From Desulfosporosinus hippei DSM 8344 (GTDB lineage Bacteria; Bacillota; Desulfitobacteriia; Desulfitobacteriales; Desulfitobacteriaceae), in the NCBI RefSeq assembly GCF_900100785.1, contig NZ_FNCP01000019.1, positions 1-64,000 on the forward strand: a stretch of 64,000 nt of DNA. The letters run 5' to 3'. Under the pieces are notes generated by a model. The model ran no database searches. It saw only the letters and a list, made by a program, of their open reading frames with translations, and was not told the DNA's origin. Positions 17,470-26,188 of this stretch are shown here, in pieces. The first letter of the stretch is position 1; the number at the start of each line of letters is the position of its first letter. Position numbers and translations under genes: made by a program.

Positions 17470-17688
17470 CTACTTCTTCTTCGCAAATATTTCAAAGGTA
17501 TTCGTTTCGCCATCCAGTTGGGTAGTATCAATAGTGTAGCCAGTTAAGTTCAAGTATCTTTCCACATTCGATTTTGCTGTTTTGCTATCAACCAGGACGG
17601 TAACTTCAGTCGAGTTAACTTCCAGGGCCTTTTTGGTCATCAGAACCGGTTGGGGACAGGACATTCCTCTAGTATCAATTTGCGCCAA
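17470..17688 (-). CDS. TusA-family sulfur carrier
   Basis: A 72-residue TusA/SirA protein with the CPxP motif in DTRGMSCPQPVLMTKKAL. The start is taken as TTG 17688 because AAGGAGG lies eight bases before it; an ATG at 17721 in the same frame lies deep inside yedE and has no such site. The gene overlaps the yedE end by 14 bases, indicating tight translational coupling. TusA next to YedE is a common selenium/sulfur uptake pair in which TusA accepts the imported sulfur or selenium. Confidence 0.88.
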   Translation of the reverse strand: MAQIDTRGMSCPQPVLMTKKALEVNSTEVTVLVDSKTAKSNVERYLNLTGYTIDTTQLDGETNTFEIFAKKK

Positions 17689-18763
17689 TCTTAACACCTC
17701 CTTGGACAGTTGCTTTGGCATCTCGTTCTATATTGAAATAAGCAATCATAAGTAAGAGAGCAAAACCAATGAGTACTGCGATCTTTCCATTAGGGGAAGG
17801 TCCTTGAGCACTGGCGGCAAGGGAAAAGTTATGAGCAAAGGCCGCTCCGGCGGACATTCCTAAAACTGTAATGACGGAATCAACATTTCCTTCGGCAGCC
17901 AGAATAAGTTGTCTTAAGGGGCACCCTCCCAGAAGCACAGAGCCCCAACCTGCCAGAGCCATGCCTAGAAAATTCCATAACCCATCAGCATGGGCAACGG
18001 ATTGACCGGCAAAACCGAGCTTATAAAAACCAAAGTATAAATTTCCTAGGCTGGCAAAAACAATGATCGAGATAAATCCTAAAATTAAATAAGTATCTTT
18101 AAAGAGAATAGCATCTCGAATACCTCCGACCATGCATAACCTGGTTCTTTGCACTAAGACCCCGACGATCAATCCTGCAGCAAGAGCAATCCGCACCGGC
18201 GCATGCCCGGCTCCCGGGCCTTTGGTACTAAAGAAGATGAAGGCAGGTGCTGTTAAGAGCAGGATGAAAAGCCCGACATTAAACAGGGGGAATAGGTAAC
18301 CTTCTAATTTGGACAGTTTATAAGTTCTCTTAAGACTAAAGCCATTTTTCAAGAAAATAATGCCAAGAATAATTCCGGCGGCAAATCCAGCCAGGCCAAA
18401 TAGAGCATTGAGGTCGCCGCCTCCCAGTCTTAAGACCATGCGGAGAGGACAGCCTAAAAACATTAAAGCACCAATCATAACCACAAAACCAAGCATAAAG
18501 CGAATGAAGGGTGATGAGCCTCCTCGAACATCAAATTCCTTTTTAGCAACTGATATCAGAAAAGCTCCTAAGACAATCCCGATAATTTCCGGACGTATAT
18601 ACTGAACAACTTCTGCGCGATGTAAGCCCAAAGCTCCCGTAGTGTCCCGAATAAAGCAGGCGATGCAGATTCCCATGTTCACTGGATTACCAAAACGGAC
18701 TAGGAAAACTGCCAGTATCCCAATAACTGCTCCTGTAAAAATAATTCCTTTTTTACTATCCAA
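17675..18763 (-). CDS. yedE: YedE-type putative selenium/sulfur transporter
   Basis: A 362-residue YeeE/YedE-family membrane protein with about ten helices in two pseudo-repeats. Each half carries a cysteine in a GCPLR motif (FLGCPLRMVLRLGG and LLGGCPLRQLILAAEG), as in YeeE, where such cysteines pass thiosulfate sulfur through the membrane. Family members next to TusA, DUF3343 and desulfurases are grouped as selenium transporters; the substrate could also be a sulfur compound. It is the first gene of the minus-strand operon; the region upstream is strongly AT-rich. Confidence 0.88.
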   Translation of the reverse strand: MDSKKGIIFTGAVIGILAVFLVRFGNPVNMGICIACFIRDTTGALGLHRAEVVQYIRPEIIGIVLGAFLISVAKKEFDVRGGSSPFIRFMLGFVVMIGALMFLGCPLRMVLRLGGGDLNALFGLAGFAAGIILGIIFLKNGFSLKRTYKLSKLEGYLFPLFNVGLFILLLTAPAFIFFSTKGPGAGHAPVRIALAAGLIVGVLVQRTRLCMVGGIRDAILFKDTYLILGFISIIVFASLGNLYFGFYKLGFAGQSVAHADGLWNFLGMALAGWGSVLLGGCPLRQLILAAEGNVDSVITVLGMSAGAAFAHNFSLAASAQGPSPNGKIAVLIGFALLLMIAYFNIERDAKATVQGGVKIGAN

Positions 18764-19292
18764 TGTTCTTCCTCCCTTTTCTAGAATAAGAGTTTGGAAT
18801 GTTTAACGTTGAAATCTGTCTTATCCCTCCTTAGTTATAATAATAAGATTATGCAAAACATAATATATATATAATATTAATAATACAACAATTATTCCTA
18901 TATATCTAGAATTATCCATGAGTTTTGTTTTTTACCATTTTAGGTATTTACTGTACTCGTTTGTTTATTTTTGCGAGATGATCTCTGGAACTTTGTCACT
19001 TGTACAGGGATAACGGCAACTGCTGCACCTTTAAAAGAAGAAATTCTGAGAACAGCCCGAGCGGGATATCTTACTGAAACAGATTGCAGAACTTGCCCGG
19101 CAGCCTAATGAGGAAAGAATACTTGGGACGGTGGTAAGTATTCGTGTATACATTGTTAATATGGCAACAAGAACGGAAAAATAAAGTATAATTAAAAACA
19201 TTGAATTATACAAAAGGTTTCATTTCTAAAGAAATTCTTTGTATAAAGTACCTTTGGCAAAGTCGAGTAAATAAGCATGGAGGAAGAAATTT
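18764..19292. other. Divergent intergenic region, yedE / pyruvate carboxylase
   Basis: About 530 bases. The yedE side is an AT-rich promoter-like zone (about 18840-18920). The 18990-19140 part has higher GC and may be a gene remnant, but no homologous reading could be recognised. A TATAAT-like box lies at about 19186. No hairpin or riboswitch pattern was seen. Confidence 0.4.
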
Positions 19293-22200
19293 ATGAGTAG
19301 TTTTAAAAGAGTGATGGTAGCCAATAGAGGCGAAATCGCTATTAGAGTATTTAGAGCTTGTAATGAGCTGGGAATAAGGACTGTCGCGATATATTCCAAC
19401 GAAGACAAATACTCCCTCTTTAGAAGCAAAGCCGATGAGGCTTATCTCATCGGTGAAGGCAGAAGTCCAGTTGACGCTTACCTAAATATTGAGGAAATCA
19501 TTAGTCTGGCAATCAAAAAGGGCGTAGATGCAATCCATCCTGGATACGGATTTTTATCGGAAAATCCTGAATTTGCCAAGCGTTGCGAACAGGAAGGTAT
19601 TGAATTCATTGGACCGACGGCAAAGATGATGGACTCCCTGGGCGACAAGATCAAGTCAAAGATTGTCGCCAAGGAAGTCGGAGTCCCGATCATTCCGGGT
19701 TATGAGAAGGATATTAAAACTGTGGCTGAAGCAAGAAGGCACGCGAAAGAATGCGGTTATCCTCTGATGCTTAAGGCAGCTGCCGGAGGCGGCGGAAGGG
19801 GAATGCGGATCGTCAGAGACGAAAGTGAGCTGGAGTCTGGCTTTTTAAGCGCTAAAAGCGAGGCGAAAAAAGCCTTTGGCATTGATCATATCTTTATGGA
19901 AAAATTCATAGAAAAACCCAAACATATCGAAGTACAAGTCCTCGGGGACAAGTACGGCAATATTGTACACATGTTTGAAAGAGACTGTTCAATCCAGAGA
20001 AGGCATCAGAAGGTCGTGGAGTTCACGCCAGCCTTTTCCATCCCTCAGGAAATTAGAGATAATATTTATCAGGATGCTCTGAAGATTGCCAAGGCTGTAA
20101 AATACAGGAACGCCGGAACCCTTGAATTTCTGGTAGACGACCAGGGAAGTTATTATTTCATTGAAATGAATCCGCGGATCCAGGTTGAGCACACGGTTAC
20201 AGAGATGGTAACGGGAATAGATATCGTCCAGGCACAGATCCTGATCGCCCAAGGATACGCCTTGAATTCTCCAGAGATCGGGATAAACTCCCAGGAGGAT
20301 ATCATGCTCAACGGGTATTCCATTCAATGCAGAGTCACGACAGAGGATCCCGCGACTAATTTCGCTCCTGACACAGGAAAAATCGAATCCTACAAGACGG
20401 GTTCGGGATTCGGGATCAGATTGGACGGGGGAAACGGATTCACTGGCGCTGAAATCAGTCCCTATTATGATAGCCTCCTCTTCAAGAACATCTCCTGGTC
20501 CAGGAGTTTTCAGGATGCCATCAAGAAATCCATCCGATCTTTAACGGAGACACAGATTACTGGGGTCAAGACCAATATGGGATTTTTGATCAACGTTCTC
20601 AATCACCCGCAGTTTCTCAACGGAGAATGTCATACTGGTTTCATCGAGGAAAATCCTGACTTAATCTCCCTTACCCAGAAAACGGATGATGAAAGCCGGC
20701 TTCTGAAATTCCTCGGCAATGTGGTAGTCAATGAGACCAGGGGGTTAAAGCAGGATTATGACGTTCCCAAGGTACCCGAAATCGAAGGTGTTACTCCGCA
20801 GGACCTGAGTGGGACCAAGCAGATCCTTGATGCTCAAGGTGCAGAGGGGCTTGTCAACTGGATAAAATCTCAGAAGAAAGTATTGCTTACAGACACGACC
20901 ATGCGGGATGCCCATCAGTCGCTGATGGCGACACGGATTAGGACCAAGGATATGATTAAGATTGCCAAGGCAACTTCAGTCTACGGCAAAGATCTATTTT
21001 CTCTTGAAATGTGGGGGGGCGCAACCTTTGACGTGGCCTACAGATTCCTCAAAGAGTCTCCTTGGGCAAGGCTGGAGCAGCTGAGGAAACGAGTCCCCAA
21101 TATCCTCTTCCAGATGCTCATAAGAGGAGCGAATGGGGTAGGCTATAAGAACTATCCGGACAATGTCATCAAAGAATTTATTAAAGAGTCAGCAGCTACG
21201 GGTATTGATGTCTTTAGAATCTTCGACTCTCTAAATGAGCTGAGAGGCATGGAACTCTCTATTGAGGAAGTCTTAAAGAACGGGAAGATCGCTGAAGCCT
21301 GTATTTGTTATACGGGAGACATCCTCGACAGTAAGAAGGAAAAGTATAATTTAGATTACTATATCAAGCTTGCGAAAGAGATAGAAAAAACCGGTGCCCA
21401 TATTCTGTGTATAAAAGACATGTCGGCCCTCTTAAAGCCCCATGCCGCCTTTAAGCTGGTCAGCGCCTTAAAAAACGAGATCGGTATTCCCGTTCATCTT
21501 CATACCCACGACACCACCGGTAATGGGGTGGCAACTGTACTCATGGCTGTGGAAGCGGGGGTGGATATTGTGGACACTTCCTTTAACAGCATGTCAGGAC
21601 TTACGAGCCAACCAGCCATGAATTCCATTGCTGCAGCTCTTAAAAATATGGATAGGGACCCGGGAATTGATTTGAAAGGAATCCAAAAGGTGTCAGACTA
21701 CTGGGAAACGGTACGACCGGTTTATGGCAAATTCGAGTCGGGTTTGAAATCGGGATCTGCTGAAATATACAAGTATGAGATTCCCGGAGGGCAGTACTCC
21801 AATCTTAAGCCTCAGGTGGAAAGTTTCGGGCTTGGGCATAAATTTTCCGAGATTAAGGAAATGTACAAGACAGTTAACGAGATGTTGGGAGATATCGTTA
21901 AAGTCACTCCGTCCTCGAAAGTCGTAGGAGATTTTGCCATATTTATGGTTCAAAATAACCTCACTTCAGAGAATATTTACGAGAAAGCAGAGCATATGAC
22001 CTTTCCTGATTCCGTCGTAGCTTATTTTAAGGGGATGATGGGTCAGCCCATGGGAGGTTTCCCGGAGAAACTCCAGAAGTTAGTTCTGAAGGGGGAAAAA
22101 CCAATCACTGAGCGTCCAGGCGAACTGCTCCCAGATGAGGATTTTGACAAAATCTCTAATCACCTGAGGGATAAATTTGAGTTTGAACCAACTAAAAAGG

Positions 22201-22745
22201 ATATCCTGAGCCATGCCTTGTATCCGGAAGTGTTTGAAGGTTTCTTGAAAATTGTAGCGGAATACGGAGACCTGAGCAGGCTAGGGAGTGACGTGTTCTT
22301 CCATGGTCTACATGAAGGAGAGATTATCGAGGCTGAGGTCGCAGAAGGAAGGAGTCTGATGATCAAGCTCCGCTCCGTTGGAAAGCCGGATCTGGAAGGA
22401 TACAGAACTCTAGTGTTTGAAGTCAACAGGAATAGAAGAGAAATCAAAATCAAGGATAAGAGCTGGAGCGACATAAACCTTCTTAGCCAGTCTGGAGAAT
22501 ACAGTTTGACGGAGATGGCAGACCCTGACAATAAGAATGAGATTGGATCCCCTATTCCAGGGACTGTGGTGACGTTAATGGTAAAAGAAGGAGATCAGGT
22601 AGCCCAAAATCAGACCCTGGTGGTTGTCGAAGCTATGAAAATGGAAACAAGGATAACGAGTTCTTTCTCAGGGATTGTCAGATCGGTGAATATAAAAGAA
22701 GGACAGCAAGTCAAGGCTGGCGAACTCCTTATTGTTGTCGAATAA
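19293..22745 (+). CDS. pyc: Pyruvate carboxylase
   Basis: A 1150-residue biotin enzyme making oxaloacetate from pyruvate, bicarbonate and ATP. Residues 1-450 are the biotin carboxylase domain (MVANRGEIAIRVFRAC; AAAGGGGRGMR ATP loop; MNPRIQVEHTVTE). Residues 525-800 are the carboxyltransferase (LLTDTTMRDAHQS near 531, HTHDTTGNG). The C-terminal biotinyl domain has EAMKMET with the biotin lysine at K1116. Full length for the single-chain enzyme. GGAGGAAG precedes ATG 19293. In strict anaerobes it feeds the partial or reverse TCA branch and gluconeogenesis. A 14-bp hairpin follows. Confidence 0.97.
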   Translation: MSSFKRVMVANRGEIAIRVFRACNELGIRTVAIYSNEDKYSLFRSKADEAYLIGEGRSPVDAYLNIEEIISLAIKKGVDAIHPGYGFLSENPEFAKRCEQEGIEFIGPTAKMMDSLGDKIKSKIVAKEVGVPIIPGYEKDIKTVAEARRHAKECGYPLMLKAAAGGGGRGMRIVRDESELESGFLSAKSEAKKAFGIDHIFMEKFIEKPKHIEVQVLGDKYGNIVHMFERDCSIQRRHQKVVEFTPAFSIPQEIRDNIYQDALKIAKAVKYRNAGTLEFLVDDQGSYYFIEMNPRIQVEHTVTEMVTGIDIVQAQILIAQGYALNSPEIGINSQEDIMLNGYSIQCRVTTEDPATNFAPDTGKIESYKTGSGFGIRLDGGNGFTGAEISPYYDSLLFKNISWSRSFQDAIKKSIRSLTETQITGVKTNMGFLINVLNHPQFLNGECHTGFIEENPDLISLTQKTDDESRLLKFLGNVVVNETRGLKQDYDVPKVPEIEGVTPQDLSGTKQILDAQGAEGLVNWIKSQKKVLLTDTTMRDAHQSLMATRIRTKDMIKIAKATSVYGKDLFSLEMWGGATFDVAYRFLKESPWARLEQLRKRVPNILFQMLIRGANGVGYKNYPDNVIKEFIKESAATGIDVFRIFDSLNELRGMELSIEEVLKNGKIAEACICYTGDILDSKKEKYNLDYYIKLAKEIEKTGAHILCIKDMSALLKPHAAFKLVSALKNEIGIPVHLHTHDTTGNGVATVLMAVEAGVDIVDTSFNSMSGLTSQPAMNSIAAALKNMDRDPGIDLKGIQKVSDYWETVRPVYGKFESGLKSGSAEIYKYEIPGGQYSNLKPQVESFGLGHKFSEIKEMYKTVNEMLGDIVKVTPSSKVVGDFAIFMVQNNLTSENIYEKAEHMTFPDSVVAYFKGMMGQPMGGFPEKLQKLVLKGEKPITERPGELLPDEDFDKISNHLRDKFEFEPTKKDILSHALYPEVFEGFLKIVAEYGDLSRLGSDVFFHGLHEGEIIEAEVAEGRSLMIKLRSVGKPDLEGYRTLVFEVNRNRREIKIKDKSWSDINLLSQSGEYSLTEMADPDNKNEIGSPIPGTVVTLMVKEGDQVAQNQTLVVVEAMKMETRITSSFSGIVRSVNIKEGQQVKAGELLIVVE

Positions 22746-22757
22746 TGGGTATTAAAA

Positions 22758-22791
22758 AAGTTGGTTTTCCTGAGGTGAGGAAAACCAACTT
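22758..22791 (+). terminator. Hairpin after pyc
   Basis: AAGTTGGTTTTCCT (22758-22771) pairs perfectly with AGGAAAACCAACTT (22778-22791). The T-rich run comes a few bases later. Confidence 0.7.
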
Positions 22792-22896
22792 CTAAACATT
22801 TTTACGGGAATGCCAAGAAGCAGGGAAAAAGTCCTTTGAAGAGGAACAAGTGTATGAGGGAATAATAATCTTTCTGGCACAAAGGAGAGGTTGGAA

Positions 22897-23382
22897 ATGG
22901 AAGTAGTCCTAAGAAAATATCAGGATACGGATATACCTGCAATGGTGGAAATTTGGAATCATATTGTTCAAGAGGCCAATGCATTTCCCCAAATGGAACA
23001 ACTAAGTGAAGAGGGTGCCAAAAATCTTTTTGACTCTCAAACCTTTACTGGAGTAGCTACAGTGGAGAATCAAGTTTTGGGGTTGTACATTTTACACCCC
23101 AACAACATAGGAAGATGCGGACATATTGCTAATGCCTCTTATGCTGTTAGTGAAAATTATCGAGGACTTCATATTGGAGAAAAGCTGGTGCGTCACTCTA
23201 TGAAAGTCGCGCGAGAATCGGGGTTCTTGTTATTGCAATTTAATGCGGTGGTCAGTACAAATGCCGGAGCAATTCATCTTTATGAGCGAATGGGATTTCA
23301 TAGATTAGGTGTCATCCCGAAAGGTTATTTGCTTGGCAACGGAAACTATGAGAACATTATCCTTTACTATATTGAATTGTAG
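22897..23382 (+). CDS. GNAT-family N-acetyltransferase
   Basis: A 161-residue GNAT enzyme (acetyl-CoA-dependent N-acetyltransferase). It starts MEVVLRKYQDTDIPAMVEIW, has the acetyl-CoA loop YRGLHIGEKLV and ends with the LYERMGFHRLGVIPKGY motif typical of phosphinothricin/PAT-like acetyltransferases. ATG 22897 is six bases after AAAGGAGAGG. The substrate is unknown. Confidence 0.85.
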   Translation: MEVVLRKYQDTDIPAMVEIWNHIVQEANAFPQMEQLSEEGAKNLFDSQTFTGVATVENQVLGLYILHPNNIGRCGHIANASYAVSENYRGLHIGEKLVRHSMKVARESGFLLLQFNAVVSTNAGAIHLYERMGFHRLGVIPKGYLLGNGNYENIILYYIEL

Positions 23383-23471
23383 GATCACCGAGGAGCAATC
23401 TCCTTAAGATGGATATAAGTGCAAGAGTGATACAAAACATTAAGACGGGAGTTCAATAAGGGTAAATAACG

Positions 23472-23507
23472 AAGAGTGACTGGCCTAGGAGTAGGGCGGT
23501 CACTCTT
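23472..23507 (+). terminator. Hairpin after the GNAT gene
   Basis: AAGAGTGAC (23472-23480) pairs with GTCACTCTT (23499-23507), with partial pairing inside. No strong T-tract. Confidence 0.5.
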
Positions 23508-23684
23508 CTGGTCTGTGATCTAGTTGTTCGGCGATAGATCCTGGGTTATCAAGAATGAATATTAGAGATATTGCCATAATATCTGAATATATTTAAAATT
23601 CTCTTTATAGATGATAAAATACAGTTGGTTGCAGTATGCTTAAGAACCATGTTGTACTCAAAGATATTACAATTGAGGTGTGCT

Positions 23685-25778
23685 ATGATGCTCCTTAAAG
23701 ATGGAACCAATCCTCGGATTTCATACCTGAACCTCGGCGACAGTATCGGTAAAGCAGTGAGAATTTTCATGGAACTGAAGATTGCTATTATTCCGGTGTT
23801 AAATAGAGAGGGCGGACTTTTGAGTATTTTTAGCAGAAGTAGTCTTTATCGGGCAATCTTAGATGGTGCAACTCATAAGGATATCATTGATCCTTACCTG
23901 ATACACGAAGTAATCAGTATCTCGGACGATATCCCCGACGATCAGTTAGCTGATTTTGTGAAGATGAGTCAAGTAGGCTCTGTTCCGGTTGTTAATAGAG
24001 AGGGAAAAGTCGTTGGCCTGTTATGTAAGGCCAATATGGTTATGACCCTATTCAGACATTCGGAGCTATTAAACGTACAGTTGAAAGCAATTTTGGATTC
24101 CATGCATAATGGTGTGATTGCCGTCGACGGCCATGGGATCGTCACACACCTTAATATCGGTGCTAGTCGAATATTAGGCTTGAAAGCGGATACATCCCTT
24201 AATCGACCCTTTCAGCAATTACTGCCTAAACTAGATTTAACCCCGGCATTAGTTAAAGGTGAGGTTAAAATCGGGCTAAGGTACAGACATTGTAATGTTA
24301 CAATGGTCGTCAATATTACGCCTTTAAAAATTGGCGGTAATATTGCTGGAGGAATTGTTATTTTTCAAGACCTCACTGACTTGGAACAAGCAGCAAGAGA
24401 GTTGGAAACGGTTAAAGCCCTCAATAAGACCTTCGATACAGTTCTCAATATTATTCATGACGGAATCATTGTGGTGGATGAGACGGGAAAAACCACACTT
24501 ATAAACCAAGCAATGGCGGATTTTTTAACATTAACTCCCCAAGAAGTGATTGGTAAACATATTACAGACATTATTGAGTCAAGCAGCTTACACCTTGTGG
24601 CAAGCTCCGGCATTGTGGAAACAAGTGAAGTGCTTACAATACGAGGCAAACCGTTAATTGTTTCACGGTTGCCCATCATCAAAGAAGGAGAAGTGGTTGG
24701 AGCTGTCGGGAAAGCGGTATTTCCTCAACTTGCTGAAGTACGGGAGCTGGCTGAAAAGATTCGGCTATTAGAAAATAAGGTGAATTTTTTCCAAGAAGAA
24801 TTACAGAAAAACAAAACGGCCCAAGAGATTATCAAAGATATTGTTGGCGAGAGTACTGAAATGAAGAAACTCAAAGAAGAGATAACCCTTGTTGCCTCGA
24901 GTCGTTCAACGGTGTTAATCACTGGGGAGAGCGGTACTGGAAAGGAAGGTGTGGCTCATGCGATACATCTTTGCAGTGACCGCAGCCAAGGCCCTTTCAT
25001 AAAAGTCAACTGTGCGGCAATTCCGGAAAATCTAATTGAGGCAGAGATGTTTGGTTATGTTAGCGGTGCCTTTACCGGTGCGGCTAAGGCTGGTAAACCG
25101 GGGCGTCTAGAGATCGCTAATGGAGGAACTCTCTTTCTGGATGAAATAGGGGATATGCCCATGGCTTTACAATCCAAGTTATTGAGGGTATTGCAAGACC
25201 GTGAATTTGAACGGTTAGGTAGTACAAAGACGATTAAGGTGAATGTCCGTGTTTTAGCTGCTACTAATAAAAACCTTTATCAAGGGATTTCTGAAGGAGA
25301 GTTCCGAGCGGATCTTTACTATCGGTTAAATGTGATCAATTTGCATTTACCGCCCCTACGTGAACGTCCGGACGATATTCAACCCTTAACCCAATTTTTC
25401 ATTACAAAATTTAATAAGATTTTAAAACTAAACGTCAGTGGTATTGCGGATAATGCCATGAAGACTTTGTTGAACTACTCATGGCCGGGGAATATTCGTG
25501 AACTGGAAAATGTCGTCGAAAGGGCTGTGAACTATTCACGCAGTGGTTTGCTTTTGTTAGAGCATTTACCCGATCAATTACTGAACAGTAGCTCTAGAGA
25601 AAACCCCCTATCCGTGGGAAAGATTCGTCACCAAGAGAAAATCGCTGGTATTGAAAGAAATATGATTGTCCGAGCTCTTGAAAAGGCCGGAGGGAATAAG
25701 ACGAAGGCTGCAAAACTCCTAAATCTTAGTCGGTCAAGGCTTTACGATAAACTAGATAAATACAATCTCAAATATTGA
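23685..25778 (+). CDS. Sigma-54-dependent activator with CBS and PAS domains
   Basis: A 697-residue enhancer-binding protein. Residues 1-125 hold two CBS motifs (ligand sensing, often adenine nucleotides), about 130-235 and 250-360 are PAS domains, and 395-620 is the AAA+ core with Walker A GESGTGKEG (near 414) and the sigma-54 contact loop GAFTGA (near 461). The C-terminus is a Fis-type helix-turn-helix (NKTKAAKLLNLSRSRLYDKL). Tandem ATGs at 23685 and 23688 follow GAGGTG. It lies directly upstream of a -24/-12 promoter and the thiolase operon, which it very likely activates. Confidence 0.93.
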   Translation: MMLLKDGTNPRISYLNLGDSIGKAVRIFMELKIAIIPVLNREGGLLSIFSRSSLYRAILDGATHKDIIDPYLIHEVISISDDIPDDQLADFVKMSQVGSVPVVNREGKVVGLLCKANMVMTLFRHSELLNVQLKAILDSMHNGVIAVDGHGIVTHLNIGASRILGLKADTSLNRPFQQLLPKLDLTPALVKGEVKIGLRYRHCNVTMVVNITPLKIGGNIAGGIVIFQDLTDLEQAARELETVKALNKTFDTVLNIIHDGIIVVDETGKTTLINQAMADFLTLTPQEVIGKHITDIIESSSLHLVASSGIVETSEVLTIRGKPLIVSRLPIIKEGEVVGAVGKAVFPQLAEVRELAEKIRLLENKVNFFQEELQKNKTAQEIIKDIVGESTEMKKLKEEITLVASSRSTVLITGESGTGKEGVAHAIHLCSDRSQGPFIKVNCAAIPENLIEAEMFGYVSGAFTGAAKAGKPGRLEIANGGTLFLDEIGDMPMALQSKLLRVLQDREFERLGSTKTIKVNVRVLAATNKNLYQGISEGEFRADLYYRLNVINLHLPPLRERPDDIQPLTQFFITKFNKILKLNVSGIADNAMKTLLNYSWPGNIRELENVVERAVNYSRSGLLLLEHLPDQLLNSSSRENPLSVGKIRHQEKIAGIERNMIVRALEKAGGNKTKAAKLLNLSRSRLYDKLDKYNLKY

Positions 25779-25792
25779 AGATAGAGTAAAAC

Positions 25793-25850
25793 AAACGTCC
25801 CGGAAGCGGACACATTTAGAACAAATGTGTCCGCTTCCGGGACGTTTTTC
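25793..25850 (+). terminator. Strong Rho-independent terminator
   Basis: A perfect 25-bp stem (25793-25817 with 25823-25847), 5-base loop and T-tail. It separates the activator from the operon it probably controls. Confidence 0.9.
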
Positions 25851-26009
25851 TAGTTCCAAGACTTAGTTGGATTCGAAGCTTATGAAAATAAGTTGAACAA
25901 CAATGATTTTTTTGAAGTGGAGAATAACAAGGCCTATGGCTCAATAAATGCTGTAAACCCTAGTGAGTCAAGAATTTAACGCAGAAAACAAAGTCTGTTA
26001 AAAGTTAGT

Positions 26010-26025
26010 TGGCATATTAATTGCA
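26010..26025 (+). promoter_or_regulatory. Sigma-54 (-24/-12) promoter
   Basis: TGGCAT-ATTAA-TTGCA matches the consensus TGGCAC-N5-TTGCW at all but one position; the key GG (26011-26012) and GC (26023-26024) are 12 bases apart. It sits about 165 bases upstream of the thiolase start and right after a sigma-54 activator gene. Confidence 0.88.
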
Positions 26026-26134
26026 AAATAGTTATATTATTCAGAAAATTAACAAATAAATAAAACTGAATTACTCCCAGTTCAAACATTATTATTTCTA
26101 GAGTCTGATCAACTAACAACTGAAGGGGTTAATT

Positions 26135-26188
26135 ATGAAAAACAGTCTGGGTCAAGGCTTCAACCGAATAGTAAGGAGGAAACATTAA
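26135..26188 (+). CDS. 17-codon leader frame abutting the thiolase start
   Basis: ATG 26135 follows GAAGGGG and encodes MKNSLGQGFNRIVRRKH, ending at TAA 26186-26188 with the thiolase ATG immediately after. The thiolase ribosome site (AAGGAGG) lies inside it. It may couple translation to the thiolase or be a chance frame. Confidence 0.35.
   Translation: MKNSLGQGFNRIVRRKH

Larger units (their letters stand above)
25851..26188 (+). other. Regulatory intergenic before the thiolase operon
   Basis: Holds the sigma-54 promoter (26010-26025), an AT-rich zone and a 17-codon leader frame (26135-26188). A small dyad near 25885-25900 (CTTAT/ATAAG, GTTG/CAAC) could be the upstream activator site but is weak. 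Confidence 0.45.

Noticed and set aside
22160-22531. Antisense open frame inside pyc
   Set aside because: Shadow of a highly conserved coding region; low-complexity Leu/Ser-rich.
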